Assembly (NCBI GenBank): GCA_965261455.1
Contig: OZ253453.1
Coordinates: 620,001 to 684,000, forward strand
From: DAOUKH01 sp965261455
GTDB lineage: Bacteria > Chloroflexota > Dehalococcoidia > SHYB01
Length of the DNA stretch: 64,000 nucleotides
Reading direction: 5' to 3'
Each line of letters begins with the position of its first letter. Positions within the stretch are counted from its first letter, which is position 1. The notes below the pieces were generated by a model. That model made no database searches, was not told the DNA's origin, and saw nothing but the letters and a program-made list of their open reading frames with translations. The translations under genes were made by a program, and so were the position numbers. This document shows positions 25,664 through 33,926 of the stretch, one piece after another.

Positions 25664-27184
25664 CTAGCCGCCGTCGGAGTCGCTGGGCAAGACGAAGTGG
25701 AGCGGGGCCTTGCCCACATCCGTCCAATTGCCGCCGTCATTAGGGGCGCAGGTCACGCCGACCCACCAGCCCTCGCCGGGTGGTGGGTCAAACAACCAGC
25801 CCGTCTCTTGGTAGACCGTGGTTGTGGCCGGGGCGGGATGGAAGCCCAGGTTTCTGACGAGGCGATTAAGCTCCTCGGTGTGGTACACCCCGACGAGGTA
25901 CCGGCTATCGCAGGCGCCGGGGTCGGTCCACTCGACCGTCATGTTGATGAAGTTGAGGTTCGTGCCCTCCACCGGCCGCGGGCTGAGCGTCACGGTGACG
26001 GGCGCGGCGTCGGGGTCGGGCGTGGCGGTGGCCTCCGGCGTGGCGGTAGGCTCCGGCGTAGCTGTGGCCTCCGGCGTAGCGGTGGCCTCGGGTGTGGCGG
26101 TAGGCTCCGGTGTGGCCGTGGCCTCCGGTGTGGCGGTAGGCTCCGGCGTGGCTGTGGCCTCCGGCGTGGCCGTGGCCTCCGGCGTAGCGGTAGGCTCCGG
26201 TGTAGCGGTGGCCTCCGGTGTGGCGGTGGGCTCCGGCGTGGGAGTCGGCGTCGGCGTCGGGCCGCCCACGTTGATGGTGACGCCGGTCGTGGCCCTGCCG
26301 CCGTCTGGGTCGTCCGCCTGCACCGTGAGTCCGTAGGACGTTTGTGGCAGCGTGGTCTCGGAGCGCGTCGATACCTCCGAGACCCTGATGTCGCCGGAGT
26401 TCCCGATCGTGAACGCGGTGCTACCCGTGATCGAGTACGTGATGGCGTCGCCCTCGGGGTCCGACGCCGTCACCGAACCCACGAAGGTGTTCCCCGTGAG
26501 TGCGCTGATCGAGAACACCTGGGCCGACTCCGAGAACACGGGCGGCAGGTTCATGGCCACCGTGTTCAGCTCGTCGACCCCGTGAATCCTTATGGTCGAG
26601 ACGTGGCGAAACTCGACGCCGTCCATCCAGACGTTTTCGATCCGAATTTTCGCCAACCCTCGGTTCGTGATCCAAAAGTCAAGGGTCTCGGTTTCGCCCT
26701 CCGACAGGGTGTTGGGGTCGATCTCAGCGGCGTAGTGCCTCGCGCTGACGCCATCGAGCGTCGTGCTGCCCAGGTCCCGGACGTTCACGACGTCGAAGCC
26801 ACAGAACGTGCTCGTTAGGGTCTGGGATGGCCAGGAGGTCGTGTCGTGGAACTCCCACTCGCTCCCGGTCTCCCGGACGTAGTAGCGGTTATCGGTCAAC
26901 ATGAACCTCTCGCCCTCTAGGTTGCGGGCTGCATCGTAGTAGAGCGTGTGGGCGCCCTGGGGGCCGACCCGATACTCTGCCGTTTCCGTCGTGGCCACGA
27001 CGCCGCCACGGGTCTCGACCCCTGTCCACGTGAGATCAAACGAGGAGGCCTTTCGCTGGTCGGCGCACGCATCACGCACGATCTGGGCGGCCGAGCGTTC
27101 CGTCGCCCACGGGGACATCACGACGGTTACGGCCGCCGCGGCCATCAGGACCAAAGCCACGAGCCCAAATCTTCGCAACGTCAT
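25664..27184 (-). CDS. Secreted LolA-like/cadherin-like protein with PTATPE linker
   Basis: 506 residues. A signal peptide at 1-33 (LRRFGLVALVLMAAAAVTVV) is followed by a beta-rich domain (about 35-200) resembling LolA/LppX-type lipid-binding folds (tentative). A cadherin-like domain (about 212-308) has PPVFSESAQVFSISALTGNT and DPEGDAITYSI. A linker of six-residue Pro-Thr/Glu-Ala-Thr units spans about 310-395, and a C-terminal beta domain is rich in Trp and Tyr. It lies 9 bases downstream of another secreted protein with similar linkers. Probably exported or surface-associated. Confidence 0.82.
   Translation of the reverse strand: MTLRRFGLVALVLMAAAAVTVVMSPWATERSAAQIVRDACADQRKASSFDLTWTGVETRGGVVATTETAEYRVGPQGAHTLYYDAARNLEGERFMLTDNRYYVRETGSEWEFHDTTSWPSQTLTSTFCGFDVVNVRDLGSTTLDGVSARHYAAEIDPNTLSEGETETLDFWITNRGLAKIRIENVWMDGVEFRHVSTIRIHGVDELNTVAMNLPPVFSESAQVFSISALTGNTFVGSVTASDPEGDAITYSITGSTAFTIGNSGDIRVSEVSTRSETTLPQTSYGLTVQADDPDGGRATTGVTINVGGPTPTPTPTPEPTATPEATATPEPTATPEATATPEATATPEPTATPEATATPEPTATPEATATPEATATPEPTATPEATATPDPDAAPVTVTLSPRPVEGTNLNFINMTVEWTDPGACDSRYLVGVYHTEELNRLVRNLGFHPAPATTTVYQETGWLFDPPPGEGWWVGVTCAPNDGGNWTDVGKAPLHFVLPSDSDGG
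26021..26250 (-). repeat. 18-bp coding minisatellite (PTATPE)
   Basis: About a dozen near-identical 18-base units encode ATPEPT or ATPEAT. The array forms the linker between the cadherin-like and C-terminal domains of the 506-residue protein. Such arrays change length by slippage. Confidence 0.85.
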
Positions 27185-27193
27185 GACACCTTC

Positions 27194-29584
27194 CTAGTCA
27201 GGATACTGGAACGTCGCGCTGTGATGTCCCCCGACCGACTGGATTGTGACGGGCGTGCCACCGGATGTCACCGTGTGGGTCCCGAACACATAGGTCCCGC
27301 CCAATATGCTCCAACCGCCGCCACCGACATTCTCCTGTAATCCTTTGGAGCGCCACAGGCACGTCCTTTCGTTTGGACACGGCGTCGGGCCTTTGCTGGC
27401 GTCTCGTGTGGGGCCGTCGGGGCCGTCGAACGTCACGCGGGCCTCGATCGTGGTGTCCACGAGGCTCCCTGAGACGCTCGCGACCACGCCCACAAGGCAC
27501 GAATACGCCTCCACGACATTGATGGCCGCGAACGTCTCGCCCAAGTAGGCCTCAGCAAGCGTGATGATCGCTCTGCTACCTTCTTCGGAGTGGCGTGCCC
27601 GGTAGACCAGGGAGCGCCCCACGTGATAGACCTCATCAGGCGTCCGGGCTGCCCGTACGCTCGTGTACTGGTGTCTGTTGGGCATGACCGGCCTCATGCC
27701 CTGGCAGAGGAGCGGCCAGCTCTGGGGTACGGGGAACTGCGAGCAGGACGGCATCGTGACGGACTCGACGGACGAGGCGTCGCTCTGTCCCGTGTACCAG
27801 AACCCGTCAGAGTAGACCACGGTCCTGAACACGTACGTTTCGCCACAGCTCAGCTTTGTGGCCGCGACTACCAAATGGCTCGTGTCGGGGTCCGCAACGG
27901 TCGCGATCCATACGTATCCCTCGGGTTGGTCCGGGTCCCTAGGGCTGAGCTGTCCGAAAGCCGTAGCGGGAACCGAGGCCGATTCCTTCAAGCCATTGGA
28001 GGTGTACCATATCCCGTAGCTCGCCACGGGATCCGGGGGGCGCTCCCACGTGATGGTCACGGCATCAAAGTCCGTGGCCATCAGGGTCTGGATCACGGGG
28101 GCAGGCGGGTTCTCGCAGGCGTTCGCCGTCATGGTTTCGGTCGCGGTCCACGGCCCTGTTGCCGTCGTGCTTTTCGCCCTGACGCGGAAGGTCTCGGTTC
28201 GGCCACAGCCGATTGCGATCTCGACCGTCGTGGAGGTCCAGCCCTTCACCTTGCTGCCATGCTGAATCTCATAGCTGACCGCGCCGGTCACGTTGTCCCA
28301 CCTGAGCGAGACCATCGCCGCCGACGTCTGCGACTGCGTCACCTCGAACCCCGTGACCGCGAGATTCTGGTTCGGGATGGCCGTGGCGGTTGGGGTAGCC
28401 GTCGGCGTGGCGGTTGGTGTAGCCGTGGGCGTCGAGGTCGGTGTAGCCGTGGGCGTGGCGGTTGGTGTCGCCGTGGGCGTGGCGGTTGGTGTCGCCGTCG
28501 GCGTGGCGGTTGGTGTCGCCGTCGGCGTCGAGGTCGGCGCGACCCCCACGACCCTGGTGGCGTCGAACGAGTAGGGCCCGTACTCTCTTGAGCTTCCCGA
28601 GCCTCGGAAGCTCCGCGCGCGGTGGTTATAGATCTCGCCGGCCGTCAGGCTCGATACCACGTGGCTCGTGGTCTGGGAATTCGTAATCGTCGCTTCCGTA
28701 AACCACGTGTCGCACTTCGTGACGGGTCGGCCCGGGGAGGTGTTGCGCCCGCAGCCCAAGACCTCGAGCTGTTTGATCTCGTACCCATCGGCGTTGGGAT
28801 CGCGGGTCCAACTCAACGTGATGCGGCCGTCGCCGCTCGACCCGATGAGGCCGATGTCGCGGAGCGCCGGCTCCGGCACGGTCCTGGAGATTGCCGACGA
28901 GTAGGCGTACTCGTCGGCGCCCTGGATCGACCGGTAGCTCCGCACGAGGTGCGTGTACGGCCCTGGCGCGAGGCCCGACATCGTGACGCTCGTGCCGGTC
29001 GTGCTCGTGACCCCGACCCAGCTCTCCGTGCACGACCGCTGCACGCCGTCATCGTCTCCGCCGTTTTCCGGTGCGCCGCGACGGAGTCCCGAACAGTCGA
29101 TGTCCAGCCGTTGGACGTCGTAGCGCTGAGCGTTTTGGGCGCTGCGCCAGCGCAGCAGGATGTCACCATCACTCGCGGTCGCCGAGAGGCCGCTGGGCGC
29201 GCCGAGCGGCGGGATCGGCGTGGGTGTGGGCGTGTTGGTCGGCCGTGGCGTGTTAGTGGGCCGCGGCGTATTGGTCGGCCGTGGCGTGTTGGTAGCTGTG
29301 GGCGGCGGCGGGTTTGTAGCCGTGGGTTCCGGCGTGGCCGTAGGCTCGGTCCCATCACAATGACCCCGGGCGCTTGAATCCTGGCCGCGGTACAGGTCAT
29401 CACAGTGGTCTGCCGTGGGTGTGGGCTCCGGCGTGGCCGTGGGCGGCGGGTGGATTATTGGGGTGCAAATCCACTCATCCAAAAAGTTCCAGTAGCAGTG
29501 CTCCTCGTGCGAACTCAACGGCGCCGCGAGCGCTGTATCGGAGGACGACCGGAACACGACGATCACTATCGCGAGCACGAGCAC
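27194..29584 (-). CDS. Secreted fibronectin type III-like protein with TPTATP linkers
   Basis: 796 residues. A hydrophobic N-terminus (LVLAIVIVVF) with an Ala-Leu-Ala-Ala site suggests a signal peptide. A Pro/Thr-rich stretch, two FnIII-like domains (PSGLSATASDGDILLRW; RDIGLIGSSGDGRITLSW), a TPTATPTATP linker, then two more FnIII-like domains and a unique C-terminal domain with several Cys follow. The start is uncertain: GTG at 29584 lacks the usual positive N-terminus, and upstream in-frame codons are hydrophobic but offer no standard start. It precedes the 506-residue secreted protein by 9 bases, so both are one operon. Confidence 0.82.
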   Translation of the reverse strand: MLVLAIVIVVFRSSSDTALAAPLSSHEEHCYWNFLDEWICTPIIHPPPTATPEPTPTADHCDDLYRGQDSSARGHCDGTEPTATPEPTATNPPPPTATNTPRPTNTPRPTNTPRPTNTPTPTPIPPLGAPSGLSATASDGDILLRWRSAQNAQRYDVQRLDIDCSGLRRGAPENGGDDDGVQRSCTESWVGVTSTTGTSVTMSGLAPGPYTHLVRSYRSIQGADEYAYSSAISRTVPEPALRDIGLIGSSGDGRITLSWTRDPNADGYEIKQLEVLGCGRNTSPGRPVTKCDTWFTEATITNSQTTSHVVSSLTAGEIYNHRARSFRGSGSSREYGPYSFDATRVVGVAPTSTPTATPTATPTATPTATPTATPTATPTATPTSTPTATPTATPTATPTATAIPNQNLAVTGFEVTQSQTSAAMVSLRWDNVTGAVSYEIQHGSKVKGWTSTTVEIAIGCGRTETFRVRAKSTTATGPWTATETMTANACENPPAPVIQTLMATDFDAVTITWERPPDPVASYGIWYTSNGLKESASVPATAFGQLSPRDPDQPEGYVWIATVADPDTSHLVVAATKLSCGETYVFRTVVYSDGFWYTGQSDASSVESVTMPSCSQFPVPQSWPLLCQGMRPVMPNRHQYTSVRAARTPDEVYHVGRSLVYRARHSEEGSRAIITLAEAYLGETFAAINVVEAYSCLVGVVASVSGSLVDTTIEARVTFDGPDGPTRDASKGPTPCPNERTCLWRSKGLQENVGGGGWSILGGTYVFGTHTVTSGGTPVTIQSVGGHHSATFQYPD
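28383..28535 (-). repeat. 12-bp coding minisatellite (TPTA)
   Basis: Consecutive 12-base units encode Thr-Pro-Thr-Ala in the middle linker of the 796-residue protein. Related Pro/Thr arrays lie at about 29210-29350 and 29400-29460 in the same gene. Confidence 0.85.
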
Positions 29585-29983
29585 GAACAGCGCCAGGCCA
29601 AAGGCAATAGTGAACGCGAGTGTGACATGTATGTGGTATACGTAGCGTCGGCGTCCATGTCAAGCCCAGCTATGAGGGGCCGGAGGGAGGGGGAGGCGCC
29701 CTGCGGGCGCCGGCGCGCCTGTGGCGCGTACCCTCTCTCAGTCTCTCCCAGAGAGACCTTTGCGTAACTCGGCGGTCGGGCCTCGGCAAGGTCGCGCGGC
29801 CCCCGCCGCCCCCCGCCCTCACCCCAACCCTCTCCCGGCGGGAGAGGGAGTAAGACCCCGCGCCACCTCCCTTTCCTGCGGCCAGCAGGCGGCGTTCTTC
29901 CCCTCGCCGGAGTTTTGCAAAGGCCTCCAGAGGGAGAGAGGCCGGAGGAGAGGTGACGGGGGGCTAGCCGTTGACACTGTGAA
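29585..29983. repeat. Composite palindromic repeat element
   Basis: 399 bases without a gene, between divergent genes, so promoters must also lie here. From about 29660 to 29945 it contains a GGCGCGCC palindrome, CTCTCTCAGTCTCTCCCAG, ACCTTTGCGTAACTC (about 29756), the CCCTCACCCC core (about 29817-29850) and TTTTGCAAAGGCCTCCAGAG (about 29912). The ACCTTTGCGTAACTC and GAGTTTTGCAAAGG blocks are inverted relative to each other, which fits terminal inverted repeats of a small element of about 190 bases. Confidence 0.6.
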
Positions 29984-31033
29984 ATGGCGGCCCGTATTCT
30001 GGGTTCCATTCTGGAAGCCGCTACGGAGACCTCGTTGCCTCCAATCGAGACCCTCGTCGAGGGACTATTGCGGGGTGAAAAGCTCGCCCTCGCCCGGCTC
30101 ATCACCCTGATCGAACGGGAAAGCCCCGACGCTTCGCGCGCGCTCAGCCTTGCGCTGGCCGGCGCGGAGGAGCGGGCGGGGCGCTCCTACTGCGTCGGCT
30201 TCACCGGCCCACCGGGATCGGGGAAGAGCACGCTGGTCGACGGGCTCACCACGAACATACGGGGCGGCGAGGGCGACGCCACCGTGGGCATCGTCGCCGT
30301 CGACCCCAGCAGCCCCTTTACCGGCGGCGCGCTGCTCGGCGACCGGATACGGATGGAGGGCCACTACAAAGACCCCGGCGTCTACATCCGCAGCATGGGG
30401 ACGCGGGGGGGCCGCGGCGGGGTGCCCAGCGTGGCGCAGCGCGTCACGTCGCTGCTGGCGGCGTCGGGCAAGGACTACGTCATCGTCGAGACCGTCGGCG
30501 TGGGGCAGACGGAGCTCGATGTCATGGAGACCGCCGACACGGTCGTCGTGGTGCTGGTCCCGGAGGCGGGCGACACGATTCAGACGATGAAGGCGGGGCT
30601 CATGGAGATCGCCGACGTCTTCGTGGTGAACAAGGCGGACCGCGGCGGAGCGGAGAAGCTCGCCTCGAATATCGAGCAGAGCCTGACGCTGATCTACGAG
30701 GAGTCGTACTGGCGCGCGCCGGTACTGCTGACGGAAGGGACCGCCGGCGTCGGCGTACCTGAGCTGCGAGAGGCGATCGAGGGTCACCGCAAGGCGGCGG
30801 CGGAGTCGGGCGAGTTGGAGCGGCGGCGCCGGCGCCGCCGCCGGGCGCAGTTTGTCAAAAGCGTGGAGGAGAAGATCACCGGGGCCTTCCACGCGATGCT
30901 CGACGACAGCCCCATGCTCCAAGATCTCCTGCGGGAAGTCGAGGAGGGCGCCCGCGATCCCTACACGGCCGCGTCGGAGGCGCTGCGCGACCGTGGAGTC
31001 CGCGACCGCTGGCTCTCGCTCTCGGACGACTAG
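29984..31033 (+). CDS. meaB: MeaB/ArgK-type G3E GTPase
   Basis: 349 residues. An N-terminal helical arm (EGLLRGEKLALARLITLIER) precedes the GTPase domain, with P-loop GPPGSGKSTLVD, DPSSPFTGGALLGDRIRM, IVETVGVGQTELDV and NKAD. The C-terminal part is a helical dimerisation arm. MeaB protects and reloads adenosylcobalamin-dependent methylmalonyl-CoA mutase. The mutase genes are not in this window. The ATG at 29984 follows the repeat region without a strong ribosome site. A run of Arg residues (near 277) is unusual. Confidence 0.92.
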   Translation: MAARILGSILEAATETSLPPIETLVEGLLRGEKLALARLITLIERESPDASRALSLALAGAEERAGRSYCVGFTGPPGSGKSTLVDGLTTNIRGGEGDATVGIVAVDPSSPFTGGALLGDRIRMEGHYKDPGVYIRSMGTRGGRGGVPSVAQRVTSLLAASGKDYVIVETVGVGQTELDVMETADTVVVVLVPEAGDTIQTMKAGLMEIADVFVVNKADRGGAEKLASNIEQSLTLIYEESYWRAPVLLTEGTAGVGVPELREAIEGHRKAAAESGELERRRRRRRRAQFVKSVEEKITGAFHAMLDDSPMLQDLLREVEEGARDPYTAASEALRDRGVRDRWLSLSDD

Positions 31034-31352
31034 CGGGGTCCACGTCAAGGTTTGTGGACGGCGCGGGCGCGAAGGCGTAACGTTGGCGTAACCCGTGAGA
31101 CGGCGGGCTCTTCTATCATCGGAGGAACCGGGAAGGTTAGGGCTCTCGTATCATAGGGATGTGAAGAGGAGGCGCCCCCGGGGGCGTCGGCGCGCCTGAC
31201 GGCGCGGACCCTCTCTCAGTCTCCCCCAGAGGGGGAGAGGCCGGAAGGGGAGCGCCCCAGAGGGGGGGGAGGCCGGAGGGAACTTCGCCTTCGGCCCCCG
31301 CTAGAACGCCGGGGTTGCGCAAAGGTCTGAATCGGAAGGCAGGAGGTCGCGT
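31034..31352. repeat. Composite palindromic repeat element
   Basis: 319 bases without a gene. It holds a GCGCCCCCGGGGGCG palindrome (about 31171), CTCTCTCAGTCTCCCCCAG (about 31212-31230), two GGCCGGA blocks and GGGTTGCGCAAAGGTCTGAA (about 31313), all modules shared with the other composite repeats. Confidence 0.6.
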
Positions 31353-32336
31353 GTGGCGGAATCCGAGTACGACATTCTGGTGATTGGGCAGGGGGCGGCC
31401 GCGTTCAGCGCGGGGCTCTACGCCGCCCGCTATCAGGTGAAGACGATCGTGGTGGGGCAGACGTTCGGAGGAGAGACGGCGACGGGCGGCCTCATCGAGA
31501 ACTACCCGGGGCACGTCGAGGTCCAAGGCTTCGATCTGATGCTCAGCATGAAGGAGCAGGTGCAGAAGTACGACGTGCCGGTCGTGGACGCCGAGGTGAC
31601 CACGCTGGAGCACCGCGACGACTGCTTCACCGCCCGCGACGACGAGGGCGAGGAGTACGTCGCCAAGTCCGTCGTGCTGGCGATGGGGCGGGAGCGCCGC
31701 ACCCTGGGGCTCGACCGCGAACAACAATGGATCGGCCAGGGAGTGTCGTACTGCTCGACGTGCGACGCGCCTCTCTACCGCCGCCGCACCGCCGCGGTCG
31801 TCGGCGGGGGCGACGCCGCGGTGAAGGGGGCGTCGCTGGTGGCGCAGTACGCCGACCGAGTCTACGTGATCTACCGCGGCGAGGAGTTCGTGCGCCCCGA
31901 GCCGGTGAACCTTTCCAAGATGCGCGAGCAGGCGAACATCGTGCCGGTCACCGGCACGAACGTGGTGGAGCTCAGGGGCGGCGACTATCTGGAGTCGATC
32001 GTGCTCGACCGCGAGGTCGACGGCTCGACGGAGTTGAAAGTGGACGGCCTGCTGATCGAGATCGGAGCCAATCCGAACATCGCCCTCGCCCGCCAGTTGG
32101 GCGTCAACACCAACGACAAGGACGAGATCGTCGTCGACAAGTACATGGGGACCAACGTGCCCGGCGCGTTCGGCGCGGGCGACATCACCGACGCCTCGGG
32201 CGAGCTCAAGCAGGCGATCACCGCGGCGGCGCAGGGCGCGCTGGCGGCGACGACGGCCTACGAGTACGTCACCGAACATACCGGCGGCTGCTGCGCCATG
32301 CACGGCATGGGCTTCGGCGTCAGGGCGGGGGCCTAG
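31353..32336 (+). CDS. trxB: Thioredoxin reductase-like flavoprotein
   Basis: 327 residues. The FAD-binding motif is GQGAAAFSAG instead of the usual GxGxxG, followed by GLIENYPG. The redox pair is Cys-Ser-Thr-Cys in SYCSTCDAPLY, the NADPH motif is GGGDAAVKGA, and the C-terminal FAD motif is GAGDITD. The protein ends with an extra Cys-Cys (TGGCCAMHGMG), not found in the E. coli enzyme. It reduces thioredoxin or a related carrier with NADPH. GTG start with GGAGG upstream. A ROK kinase follows after 19 bases. It may supply electrons to MsrA and perhaps to the UGSC proteins; the latter is speculation. Confidence 0.9.
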   Translation: MAESEYDILVIGQGAAAFSAGLYAARYQVKTIVVGQTFGGETATGGLIENYPGHVEVQGFDLMLSMKEQVQKYDVPVVDAEVTTLEHRDDCFTARDDEGEEYVAKSVVLAMGRERRTLGLDREQQWIGQGVSYCSTCDAPLYRRRTAAVVGGGDAAVKGASLVAQYADRVYVIYRGEEFVRPEPVNLSKMREQANIVPVTGTNVVELRGGDYLESIVLDREVDGSTELKVDGLLIEIGANPNIALARQLGVNTNDKDEIVVDKYMGTNVPGAFGAGDITDASGELKQAITAAAQGALAATTAYEYVTEHTGGCCAMHGMGFGVRAGA

Positions 32337-32355
32337 CGGCGACGCGGGAAGGGTC

Positions 32356-33351
32356 ATGGACGCCGGGCCGCCCATCATCGTCGTCGATCTTGGCGGCACC
32401 AACCTCCGCGTAGGGCTGGTCGAGCCGACCGGCGGCATCATCGACCGCGTCCGCGAGCCAACGCGCGCCGAGGACGGCCCGGAGCGCGTCGCCGACCGCA
32501 TCGTCGAGACGGGCCGCGGGCTGCTCGCCAAGCACGGCTTCTCCAAGGCGATGGGCCTAGGCGCGGCCATTGCGTCGCCGCTGGACAAGCACGGCGTGCT
32601 CTACGATCCGCCGAACCTGCAGGGCTGGGGCGTCGTTCCTTTCCAACTGATGCTGGCGGAACGCTTCGATGGGCCGGTCCGCATGGGCAACGACGCAACG
32701 GTCGCCTGTCTGGGCGAGTACGTGTTCGGCCAGGGCCGGGGGATGAGCGACCTGATCTACCTGACGGTGAGCACGGGGGTCGGCGGCGGCGTCATGGCCC
32801 ACGACACGTTGCTCTCGGGTTACCGCGGCCTTGGCCCCGAGCTCGGCCACATCATCGTGGATAGGGAGGCGGAGGACGCCGCCGGCCAAGCCGGGGTCGA
32901 GACGGGCCCCTGCGGACACTCGGGCTGCTTGGAGATGATGACGTCGGGCACGGCGATCGCGCAGCGGGCGCGGACGAGGCTCGAAGGCGGCGCCCAGAGC
33001 TCGCTGCGGGGGATGGCGCTCGGCAGGCTGGAGGAGATCGAAGCGGAACATGTCTTCCGCGCGGCCGCGGAGGGCGATCCCTTTGCCGCCGATTTAATGA
33101 AGACGGCGGCGCGCGATCTCGCGTTCGGCCTGGTTAGCCTGATCCACGCCTTCAATCCCCGGCGCATCGTGCTTGGGGGCAGCGTGGCGCTCTACAACTG
33201 GGAATTGCTGGGCCCATTTGTCGAAAGCCGGGTGCGAGAGCACGCCTTCCCGCCGTTCCTCGATCCCTTCGACATCGTGCTCTCCGAGTTCGGGGACGAC
33301 GCAGGGCTGATCGGCGCGGCGGCGCTCGTGGCGCACCGGCCCGGAGGCTGA
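32356..33351 (+). CDS. ROK-family sugar kinase (glucokinase-like)
   Basis: 331 residues. ATP-binding motif VVDLGGTNLRVG, sugar-binding GNDATVACLGEY, ROK signature YLTVSTGVGGGVM and GPELGHIIVD. The zinc motif is reduced (CGHSGCLE, lacking the first Cys of CxCGxxGCxE). Probably phosphorylates glucose or a related sugar at C6. Glucose 6-phosphate would feed the pentose-phosphate genes that start a few kilobases downstream on the other strand. It is co-directional with trxB and the NadM-like gene. Confidence 0.9.
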   Translation: MDAGPPIIVVDLGGTNLRVGLVEPTGGIIDRVREPTRAEDGPERVADRIVETGRGLLAKHGFSKAMGLGAAIASPLDKHGVLYDPPNLQGWGVVPFQLMLAERFDGPVRMGNDATVACLGEYVFGQGRGMSDLIYLTVSTGVGGGVMAHDTLLSGYRGLGPELGHIIVDREAEDAAGQAGVETGPCGHSGCLEMMTSGTAIAQRARTRLEGGAQSSLRGMALGRLEEIEAEHVFRAAAEGDPFAADLMKTAARDLAFGLVSLIHAFNPRRIVLGGSVALYNWELLGPFVESRVREHAFPPFLDPFDIVLSEFGDDAGLIGAAALVAHRPGG

Positions 33352-33353
33352 AT

Positions 33354-33926
33354 ATGGCTTCCGAGGCTCTCCCCGCCGGTTACCGCCTCGCGGAGTACGG
33401 CATGGTCCACGGGCGGTTCCAGCCCTTTCACAACGAGCATTGGCGGTACACCGCGGGCGCGCTGGCGCGTTCGGAGCGGCTCATCGTCGGCATAACCAAC
33501 CCCGACCCCGGCGAGATTCGTCCGGAGGCCGCCAGCGGCCACCGGCACCTCTTGGAGAACAACCCCTACACCTATTTCGAGCGCATGGAGATGGTCTTGG
33601 CGGCGCTGAAGGAGGGCGGGGCCGACCTCGACAGGGTGCGCGTGATTCCCTTCCACATCAGCGAGCCCGCCAGGTGGCGTTACTACCTGCCGCCCGCCGA
33701 TAAGCTGCGTCACTTCGTGCGCGTCTTTTCTCCGTGGGAGCAGTCAAAGGTGGACAGGCTGCGGGCCGAGGGCTACGAGGTCGAGGTCCTGGACCCGGGC
33801 ACGGAGAAGGGGATCGAGGCCACGGAGGTGCGGCGGCGCATGGCGGCGGGCGACGACTCGTGGAAGAGGCTCGTCCCCGGCGCAGTGGCCCGCTGCCTGG
33901 AGCGCATCCACGCACCGTCGGGCTAA
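33354..33926 (+). CDS. NadM-like nicotinamide-nucleotide adenylyltransferase
   Basis: 190 residues. The nucleotidyltransferase motif GRFQPFHNEHW near the N-terminus and the archaeal-NMNAT-like features (IVGITNPDP, ISEPARWRYYLP, IEATEVRRRM, near the usual ISST-R position) indicate an NMN adenylyltransferase. Zwf and Gnd on the other strand need NAD(P), which gives a loose context. It starts 2 bases after the ROK kinase stop. Its stop overlaps the stop of the convergent GH15 gene. Confidence 0.85.
   Translation: MASEALPAGYRLAEYGMVHGRFQPFHNEHWRYTAGALARSERLIVGITNPDPGEIRPEAASGHRHLLENNPYTYFERMEMVLAALKEGGADLDRVRVIPFHISEPARWRYYLPPADKLRHFVRVFSPWEQSKVDRLRAEGYEVEVLDPGTEKGIEATEVRRRMAAGDDSWKRLVPGAVARCLERIHAPSG

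Noticed and set aside
25980..26260. Array of short direct repeats as a CRISPR
   Set aside because: The 18-base units are contiguous and encode PTATPE in frame; there are no spacers or cas genes.
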